DNA from: Candidatus Cloacimonadota bacterium
Lineage (GTDB): Bacteria > Cloacimonadota > Cloacimonadia > JGIOTU-2
NCBI GenBank assembly: GCA_018334695.1
Contig: JAGXLO010000013.1
Location: 3,075 to 40,878 of the forward strand
Reading direction: 5' to 3'
DNA length: 37,804 nt
In this document: one piece after another, positions 1 through 8,600 of the stretch
Layout: every line of letters starts with the position of its first letter
How positions within the stretch are numbered: the first letter of the stretch is position 1
The notes under the pieces: model-generated
Databases searched by the model: none
Seen by the model: the letters and a program-made list of their open reading frames with translations, nothing else
What the model was told of the DNA's origin: nothing
Made by a program: the position numbers and the translations under genes

Positions 1-236
1 TTGTCTTTACGAGCAACCATATTATCAAAAGTAATTCTAAGGAATAATTTATTCCCATTTATATAGGCAAATGAAGATGCAATATCTCCTGTATTAGCCT
101 TACAATCACCGACTTCATCAAACCCGAGGAAATGTTCGATTTTCCATTTATGTAAATTGCCATCTAGTTGGAAGCAAAAAGTATAGCTGGATAGAAGTAT
201 AAAAAATAGTAGTAAAAATATAGTTTTTTTTATCAT
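1..236 (-). CDS. Exported protein, N-terminal fragment (CBM9/DOMON-like start)
   Basis: An open frame of 78 codons runs off the left edge of the window. It begins at the ATG at 236 with MIKKTIFLLLFFILLSS, a typical signal peptide. The mature part opens with a DGNLHKWKIEH segment and later has DIASSFAYINGNKLFLRITF. This 'DG-x-L-x-x-W ... L-F-L-R' spacing is what one sees at the start of carbohydrate-binding family 9/DOMON-like beta-sandwich domains in exported proteins, where it is strand one and the following strands. That assignment is a resemblance only, because most of the protein lies outside the window. The ORF is too short for automatic ORF lists but the signal peptide makes it convincing. 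The upstream side (237 onward) is non-coding. Confidence 0.7.
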   Translation of the reverse strand, partial: MIKKTIFLLLFFILLSSYTFCFQLDGNLHKWKIEHFLGFDEVGDCKANTGDIASSFAYINGNKLFLRITFDNMVARKD

Positions 237-608
237 TTTAAGCTCATTTCTAAATTTTTATGATTCGTAGAATGTATGGGGCAAATTTTGAACCATTTTT
301 TTTGAATTAGTATATAAGATAATCTACCACTTCAATGTCAAGAAAAATTGTTTTTATTTTTTGCTTTCATAGTGTCAACCTATTTTAGGATTAGAATTTT
401 TTTTACCTTATATATTTTGTCTTTTATCTTTTCTTTCCCTCACTATTCCCAAACTTGTTCGCCCACTGGCTGATTCACAATTCACCTTTCTCTTTTCACA
501 TTTTTGTACTTGTCACGCGTAATGCGTAACGTCTTTACCCCTATCCTCTGCATCCTGTATCCTCTCTTCCCACAGTCTTTTTTCTGTTTCAGATATTGCC
601 AGCTCTTG

Positions 609-640
609 CCCCGATACGCTATGCTATCGGGATTAATTCG
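609..640. repeat. Dispersed palindromic repeat, copy 1 (inverted relative to copy 2)
   Basis: Reverse-complemented, this stretch reads AATCCCGATAGCATAGCG followed by TATCG. It matches 1246-1275 (AATCCCGATAGCGTAGCG then TATCG) with only a few differences. The core is an imperfect palindrome (CGATA...TATCG). Two copies in opposite orientation about 610 bp apart show that it is a dispersed element and not chance. Function unknown. Confidence 0.6.
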
Positions 641-821
641 ACTTTTCCCAACGAGTTGAGAAGTCTTCACCGATGAATCGGTATTGTAAACTTCGTCACT
701 TCGTTCCTTCAGAGTGACAATGTTTTTTAGTTGTTTTGAAATATGTGAGCATTTCACAATTTTCCTCACAGAAAAAATCATAATCTAAATTCAATAATAT
801 ACTTTTAACAAACGAATTTTG

Positions 822-861
822 TCATTCTCGATGAGTCACGATTCATCGTGACGAAGAATGA
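822..861. repeat. Long nested palindrome
   Basis: Inner arms GTCACGA (835-841) and TCGTGAC (846-852) are perfectly complementary around a TTCA loop. Outer arms TCATTCT (822-828) and AGAATGA (855-861) are also perfectly complementary. The 'GTCATTCT...' wording resembles the dispersed spacer repeats found in many FCB-group genomes. There is no adjoining T-run, so it is not a typical terminator. Confidence 0.6.
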
Positions 862-1227
862 TCTGCCGATAGTAAGCGCTGAGATTTGAATTTATTAAAT
901 AGTTCATAGATTTAGCGAATTTAGAAACTCATCCTCATTTAAGATTTTGGTGCCTTCAGGGAGACTCTTCTTCGCTTAGCTCATCAGAGTGACAATGATT
1001 TTTAGGGTTGGTGATATTATTTTTTCTTTATTCTTTTATCTTTTCCCATCAACCTCGTTTTCATTAATTTTATCTGAAATTAAAATTTTTTAAAAATTGT
1101 TCTGTTTGAGTGCTGTTTGCAGCACGAGTGTCCGGCTTCAGTGAAACACTATTTTTAGAACGAAGCTATTAAAATCGGCTGTTGGATTAAGTGAGTCTCT
1201 TCGACTTGTCGGAGCAAGGCGAACTAA

Positions 1228-1275
1228 TCCCGAAGTGATTTTCGGGAACTAATCCCGATAGCGTAGCGTATCGAG
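1228..1275. repeat. Hairpin plus dispersed palindromic repeat, copy 2
   Basis: TCCCGAA (1228-1234) pairs with TTCGGGA (1241-1247). It is followed at once by the second copy of the CCCGATAGCGTAGCGTATCG element described at 609-640. The motif AACTAATCCCGA is itself repeated in tandem, starting near 1222 and 1247. Confidence 0.55.
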
Positions 1276-1433
1276 GAGGTGGACTATAACAATTTTTAAT
1301 TTCAATGAGACTATAAAATATGAAAACGTTAGGTTAGGGTGCCCTTTCTTTTTTGCTTACGTTTTTTCTTTGGGCAAACAAAGAAAAAATGATGAATGTA
1401 ATTTTTACACACCCCACCACTTCGTGGTTCCCC

Positions 1434-1449
1434 CCCCTCTCAAGAGGGG
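1434..1449. repeat. CCCCTCT/AGAGGGG hairpin
   Basis: A perfect 7-bp stem (CCCCTCT, 1434-1440; AGAGGGG, 1443-1449) with a two-base apex, preceded by a smaller ACCAC-TTC-GTGGT hairpin near 1415-1427. It belongs to the same composite spacer. No T-run follows on either strand, so I do not call it a terminator. Confidence 0.5.
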
Positions 1450-1616
1450 AATTACATTGTCTGAAATTTTTAGTTATTTTCCGATAGACCAGGAATCATC
1501 AGAGTTCACTGCCGACCTCTGCCATCCTTTTTCCGACTTCCGTATTCCGACATCTGTCCCCTGTATCCTGCATCCCCTTCTATTTACTCCTTACTATATT
1601 TGCGATGTAATTCCAG

Positions 1617-2699
1617 CTACTTAACTGCTCTTACATAATAGAACTTTTTATCAGCAGAAGTGAGGCTTGACCATGTGTTTCCCATCAAGTCACCCTGGCT
1701 GGTTACATTTACAAAGCCGGTATCGGGATTATCAGAAGCGAAGATTTTATATGAGGTTGCTTCAGGTACTCCCTCCCATTGTACAAAAACAGAATCATTT
1801 TTAGCAGAAATAGCAACATTCTGAGGGGAAGCAATGAAATCCGGATCCCAGCCAGCCAGGCGTGCCCACATCCACCAGGCCGCATATGCTTTTTGATTGG
1901 CATTCAGAGGTTGCGTATGAGCGGCATAACAATCATACCAATCAACATCCTCAGTATGGGTGTTTTGCCACTCGGTTGCCCAGTTACCCAGAAGGGAACC
2001 TGTGGCAGAAGCGTAGTAATCGCAGTTATCATGAGGAAACTCATAAAACACACTATCGGGATCCCAGCTTTCAATATCGGCAAAATCATAAAGCACTTTA
2101 TCATTGGTATTACAAAAGTCTCTTATCATCTGGTTAGCAGCTTTATTGTTTGCATCATCCCCGTGATCCACGTGACCGGTCATATAGATAAAAGTAACAT
2201 CCGGATAATCCTGTTCCAGCTGATCCATGGGTGTTAAATATTCACTGTCCAGGGTTCCGGCTGCATATTTTTGATCAACCTGACCGCACCAGGACCAGAT
2301 AATCACATTAACATCCGCATGGGCGGAATCGTCCAGGTAATCTTCAGTTTCATTAACCCACTGGGGATAGTAACCACAATCTCCGGCCATGGCGTAATCA
2401 TGCAGATCCAGGGCTCCGCCTGTGCCGCCATTATTCCATTCAAAAATATCAGTTGGAAGTGAAAGACCTAATCCTCCGATATTAGCAAAGTTAATCAGAC
2501 CTGTCATACCCGTGGTCAACTGACTTCCATGAGACGTATGCCCGTACGCGATATGAAGGCTGTCTTTGGCAGCTTCAATTACAGATTGAGGAATTTCCGT
2601 AATATCAGTGCAGGTGTGATTAATTATAACAGGCTGGGCAGTTAATATCGCAAAACTAAAAAGAATTATTAGATCAATTAAAATTAATATTTTTTTCAT
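1617..2699 (-). CDS. Exported SGNH-hydrolase-like protein with C-terminal fibronectin III-like domain
   Basis: 360 residues. MKKILILIDLIILFSFAILT is a signal peptide. The main domain (about 25-275) carries widely spaced conserved-looking motifs: AYGHTSHGSQ near residue 51, VIIWSWCGQVD near 134, IYMTGHVDHGDD near 171, and YDFADIESWD near 204. The order of a small-residue/Ser turn, a hydrophobic strand ending in a polar loop, and a late Asp/His segment resembles SGNH/GDSL hydrolases, but I cannot assign a catalytic triad with confidence. The last ~80 residues (SPQNVAISAKNDSVFVQWEG onward) look like a fibronectin type III domain. The ATG overlaps the stop of the giant upstream gene (ATGA, 2696-2699), so the two are translationally coupled and probably act together at the cell surface. 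It has no YPNPF-type sorting domain. Confidence 0.7.
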   Translation of the reverse strand: MKKILILIDLIILFSFAILTAQPVIINHTCTDITEIPQSVIEAAKDSLHIAYGHTSHGSQLTTGMTGLINFANIGGLGLSLPTDIFEWNNGGTGGALDLHDYAMAGDCGYYPQWVNETEDYLDDSAHADVNVIIWSWCGQVDQKYAAGTLDSEYLTPMDQLEQDYPDVTFIYMTGHVDHGDDANNKAANQMIRDFCNTNDKVLYDFADIESWDPDSVFYEFPHDNCDYYASATGSLLGNWATEWQNTHTEDVDWYDCYAAHTQPLNANQKAYAAWWMWARLAGWDPDFIASPQNVAISAKNDSVFVQWEGVPEATSYKIFASDNPDTGFVNVTSQGDLMGNTWSSLTSADKKFYYVRAVK

Positions 2700-5600
2700 T
2701 TTCTCCCTTCATAATTGCCAGGTCTGCCTGTAACTCTTTTTGTTTTTGCTGTGGTAGTTGGTGTATCATCTCTATAGGCAGTTACGATATAAAAATATTT
2801 AGTAGTGCTTGCCGGCTCACTCCAGGTTGTAGTGGAGCCATCCACAGTAGCATAAGGAGTAGTCGGTGTAAAATAAGGATCTGTATCACGATAGATAAAG
2901 AAACTGTCTGCCGAGGAAGTATATGTCCAATTTAACTCAATATCATTTGTGCCAGTATTATACGTAATTGTGAGATCATCAACAGGGGGTAATACAAGTG
3001 GAATCCAGGTTATGCGCTCATAAGGGTCCCATTCATGGTCTTCCCCAGCAAAATCACCGGTTGCCAAATCCATTTCTACACTTCCCTGATCAGTCTCTTT
3101 TGCTACATTATAGTCCGCAGTAAGAGCATCGGGAAAATAAGCTCCTGTGATAGTAAGTTCTTGATTATTATTTATAACAAGATAGGCTGTTCCACCTACA
3201 GTAGAACCGTTTCTGAATGTACAATGGTTGAAGGAATAAGTTGTATCAACTGATCCTCCATCATAGATATATACTCCATTTAAATCCGTGTATTCGAAGA
3301 TGCAGTATTCAGCAGCTATGTTTCCACCTGAATTAACATCTAAATCATAGTACTCTGAATCATAGTGAGTAACCAGTGCTTCATTACCACTGGTACAGGT
3401 TATATCGAGGCCCCCCCCATTATTAACTTTTAGGGCACTTCCTATATTTAGAGCAGAATTATCATTTACCACCAGGGAACCATCATCAACATTAATTTCA
3501 TTTTCTACTGCAATTGTATCTCCCGCTGCAATGTTGAGCATATCACCTTTTGATCCGGTTTTATTTATTGTTAGATCATAGAATGATTCATCTGTATTAA
3601 TATTACTAGTTTCCGAGCCATAAAAGGTAACTGTTCTTGTATTCTCTATCAGTCCCTCCGGTCCCACATTATTTGTCCAATCCCCTCCTACAAATAGATC
3701 TCCTTCAGTTGCATCATTCAACGAGATAGTCCCGGAGTTAATAACCACATCATCTGTTATCCAGATTGGAGAATAAAAAGCATAAGGTTCTGTATTATTA
3801 ACAGTAAAATTATTGAAATAATTTGTGGAATTGATTTCTATATATCTTCCCGAACCAGTGGTAGTTGTTTCAAATGTACTATTCGAAGGTTGAAATGTGT
3901 TGGCATTATTAGCAAAGAAGGAACCGCCACATCGTATTGTACCACCGGTGATATTTTCAGTGAAACTGCTCTTTATTGACAAATGATTATTAGTTATTTC
4001 AAACAAACCATCACTTAAATTCATGGTTCCATACAGAGATATAGTGGCTTTACTGTAGGGAGCATCGCAGACAAAGTTGCCACCGTCAATGGTGAGAACA
4101 CCTGTTGCAGCTAATTCATAAAGACCGTGTATAAAGGCATCACCTGCTCCCACATCAAGTTCGCCGTTAAGTGTGAAATCCGAGTTATTAACCAAGGAAC
4201 CCGAGCTGCCAATATACATTGCAGCACCATTCTGCACATCAAGTGTCCCATCTACATACAAATCATTATTCTGAACAGCAAAACCCTGAGTCATTATATT
4301 CATATCACCGGTCACACGCATGGTATCAGTCGTAGTACTGTGCAGCCATACATTCCCACCGGATTGGTTAAAATTAACTGTACTGAATTCCGCGTCATCA
4401 TCCATACAATATATGAATTGGTTACTTGCACCTACAAAATTAACCGTACTACCGCTTTTTATCTGGGCCTCAGTTCCATCGGCAAAAGTCCAGTCACCAT
4501 AGACATTTATCACCCCATTTTCCGTATCTTCCGCATAGGAACTGGCATTCCAGATTATGGCATCACCCGCTTCATTCCCTGCAATTAGAGTATCTGCAGC
4601 ATTTATCATCTTTAAACCACCCGATATAATAACATCATTTAACACAGTTGCTTTTTCTTCTGACAAAGATAATTGTCCGGATTCAATTTCCAGATTATTT
4701 TGGATTAATAAATTGTCATGGAGATATCCTCCACACAGGCTATTTGTACCACTGATCTTTAAATCATATAAGTAATTACTCCCAGCACAATGAATGCAAC
4801 CATAATAGTCATTATTTTTAGAAATTTCTACTGTACCCCCGGTGGGTTCAAAGGTAGCATCATCATTAACAAAAAAGTAATCAACATCAAATTCACCACC
4901 GCTAACAGATGTAGTTGCAGTAGATAAAAACCTGGGTCCCCGGTTAGAAAAGTACAACCCATCACTCATATTGACAGTTCCGGCAATTTCATTAAAACCA
5001 TGCACAGAATCATTTACATTGAATGAACCACCGTCTATTTGCAAAATACCGGTTACTGCCATCTCGAAGTCTCCATTAATATAGACATCTCCTAAATTTA
5101 CATCAAGTTCTCCATTCAATGTAAAAGGTGAGTTATTAGTTAGAGAGCCTGAACCTGCTAAATCTATATCTGTACCGGTTTGAATATCCAGTATCCCTTC
5201 AACTAATAAATCCTCACTTTGAATATGAAAGCTACGCTCTAACATGGTCATATCACCTGCGACTCTCATTGTATCGGTGCTTGAACTATGCAGCCAAACG
5301 CTACCACTGGTTTGATTACAATTAATATTGCCAAATTCGGAATCATCATCCCGATAATAAATAAATTGATTTCCGTCACCTGTAAAATTAACAGTATTGG
5401 CAGTTGTAAACTGAGCTTCGATATCATCTTCAAACAACCAGTGACCTGAAACACTTATAGTACCATCACTTATTTCAGCTACCGAACCTGAAAACCAGTT
5501 CATATTTTCACAGGAAAGGGAAGCATCACTCGAGCCCATTGTGAAAGTTCCGTAAACATTTACACTGTCTGTCACATTCATACTATTAGCGCCAATAGTA

Positions 5601-8600
5601 AAACTTCCTGTTTCTAAAGTGAAATCTCCGGTTATATCGAGATTGCTGTTTGCATTAATCGTATTAGCTCTGGCATATCTTGTTTTGGTTCCGTCTCTGT
5701 TGTTTACAATAACATATTCTTTGGTGTTAGAATCTTTGGGATTTGTTTTTGCCGCTTTATCAATATTTACATTATAAAAGCTACTTCCATCTCCCATACT
5801 TATAGTTGCATCAGCAGAGCCATAAAGTTCAATAATACCACCGACAGGATTAAAATCGGAACGATTACCGGTAAAACTATGAGCTGTTCTTATAATACCA
5901 CCGGTAATATCCTCGGTTAAATCATTTCCTGAATTATAGATATGGATTCCATTATCATGAAAATCAAGTGTGCCTCCACTCATTGTAATTGATGCATTAT
6001 CATCAGCGGTCCACCAACTTGGTGAGGCGCCACCATATACATTCATAGTTCCACCATAAATTTTTAAATATCCATTCAAATCGATGAATTGACCTGTATC
6101 TTGATGTAAATCAATGGTGCAATCATCATGTACTTCAAGGGTTCCATAAAGACCGCTATCTTCTAAATCATTAGCCAGAAAAGAAGAACTGGTACCGGTA
6201 ATTAATAAACCGCCTGCAGTCCAGTCATAATTTTCACAGGTTATATTAGCACCCGAATTTGAACGGAGATAACCAAATGATTTATTTAGTTCTAAATCAT
6301 TAAAAATTTCCGAACTGCAATATTGAACAGCATCGCCATCAAAAATAACTCTACCCGTTCCCTCTGCAAATGCAGCATCACCTACATTATTAGTCCAGTT
6401 ACCAGCTACCCACATCGTATCTGGAGCAGTAAAAGTACCATTATTAAGTGTAAAATTGCCGTCGATATCGAGATTATTGAGTGCATCAACAGTATTTGCT
6501 CTTTTTATCTTTCTGGTTTTTCCCTCTCTATCTGTTTTGATTGAATATTTTTTATCGGTTAAACTTTCTTTAACAGCAGTTTTGTCTATATGAAGATTAT
6601 ACAAATTACTACCTTCGCCCGTACTAAGTTCTACATCATCTGAGCCATAAAGTTCTATTGTTCCGCCAGATGGATTAAAATCTGAACGTTCACCGGTAAA
6701 ACTACCAGCTGTTCTTATCGTGCCACCGCTAATATCTTCTGAAAAGGAATAGGAAGCTGAATTGCGAATAAATATGCCATTATCATGAAAATCGAGTGTA
6801 CCGCCACTCATAATAATAGAAGCATCTCGTGATGAAGGCCAGAAGCTTGTGGTTACACCACCATAAACATTCATAGTACCACTATCAATATAAATATTTC
6901 CATTTAAATCGATTAAATAACTATCATCTTGATAAAGATTTATTTCACCTTCATTATCTAATTCATACCAACCGAATATACCGTTTTGTGATAAATCATC
7001 TGCTGTAAAAATTCCACCATCTACCTGCAGTTTTCCGGTTTCAAATGTAAAAGAGGAGCAACTTACAACATTGGATACAGGAATAAATAAATAAGTATCA
7101 TCTTTATGTATTTCTAAATCATTAAAAATTTCACTATAACACCAACTAATAGAACCGTCAAGAATTACGCGTCCTTCTCCTTCCTGAAAAGCTGTTTCAT
7201 CGAGATTATTTACCCAGTCTCCAGCTACCCACATTGTATCGGGTGCAGCAAAAATACCGCTGTTGATAATAAAGCTGCCATTTATATCCAAATTACTGGT
7301 TGCAGTAATAGTATTAGATTTTGAAGTTTTAATTAGATTTCCCTCTCTATCTTTTTTGGTTGTTAATTCATTTTTTTTATCCCTTTTTGTATTTTTATTA
7401 ATTTCAACATGGAAGAAGTTACTACCTTCACCTATATTTATTTCTGCATCAGTACTACCATATAATTCTATGGTACCGCCAGTGGGATTAAAATCGGAAC
7501 GATCACCTTCGAATCCAAAAGCAGTCCGGATTGTTCCCCCTGTAATATTTTCTGTTAAAGTATTTGAACCTGAATTTCTAATATCTATACCGTGGTCATG
7601 AAAATCTAATATTCCGTCGCTCATTTCTATCGTTGCATCAGTAAGATAGGGCCAGTAACTGGTATATCCGCCGCCATAAACATTCATAATTCCACCTGAT
7701 ATATTTAATGAACCATTAAAATCTATATAAGAACCGCTATCTTGATGCAAATTTATAATACCATCAGGATGTAGAATATAATTTCCGTATATTCCGTTGT
7801 CCATCAAATCATTAGCCGTAAAAGTGCCATCTTCCACTTCTATACTACCGGAAGTCCAATCGAGATAGTCACATTCAATTATTCCACCATCACTTACATA
7901 AAATACTTGTCCGGAATCTTTAGCGATTTCTAATTCATAAAATTCTCCATCCCAGCATCTAGATAAATATCCTCCATTGAAAATAACGCGTCCTGTACTT
8001 TCTTCAAAATCCGCATAGTCATGTTCAAACCATCCAGAGGAAATATATATATCATGTACGGTAGAAGAGGAAGGAGAACTCTTACAGCTAAAATTGCCAT
8101 CGAGATTAAGAGCTCCTTCAATAAACAAATCTTCGTTGGCTATATATACACAACCGGTATTATTGGTAATATATAAACCCGCTAATTCCAAATTACCGCC
8201 ATCAAGGTCCTGTATATATTGGTCACTACTTCCATTCATATACAGCCAGCTATTTTGACCAAACACAATATCATAAGCAGTATTTGCTTCTACTCGAAAA
8301 TTCCTTCCGCAGCGTATAACACTATTAGTACCCGTTTCCAGTTGACTACCATCTTCAAACTCTATACCACCTGCAACAATTATTTCTTCATCATTCAGTC
8401 GCAATTTACCACCATCCTCTACCTGGAGTGCCGGTTCTCCTATTCCTGTGATATTAAGCGTCCATTCTTCATTGATACCAAATACACCTTCTCTTATCTC
8501 AAAACTAGTATTAACTGTCATATCCTGCCACATATTAACTCCAGCAGTAGAGATATTTTTATCAACCCGAACATTGTAGTAAGTATCATCTTCGTTGTTA

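Larger units (their letters stand above)
237..1616. other. Non-coding spacer built of degenerate dispersed repeats
   Basis: About 1.4 kb with no credible gene on either strand. It is a mosaic of short stem-loops and word-like repeats. Word repeats of the kind CTGTATCCTGCATCC occur near 545-565 and 1559-1576. A phrase containing AAACTTGTTCGCCCACTGGC occurs near 449-470 and returns in opposite orientation near 35960-35985. Segments of the 'GTCA-TCTGA ... CGAAG' type lie near 690-720 and 970-1005. CCCGATAG/CGTATCG elements occur at 609-640 and, inverted, at 1246-1275. Individual hairpins are listed separately. The small ORFs that can be drawn here read through these palindromes and have no plausible start or composition. 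Upstream of the exported-protein gene at 1-236 I see no clear promoter. Confidence 0.7.

Noticed and set aside
482-781. 99-codon minus-strand ORF
   Set aside because: It reads through word-like repeats and palindromes, has a strange basic composition and no ribosome site.
1370-1624. 84-codon plus-strand ORF
   Set aside because: It covers the CCCC/GGGG hairpin and the CTGTATCC repeats; the composition is that of the spacer, not of a protein.
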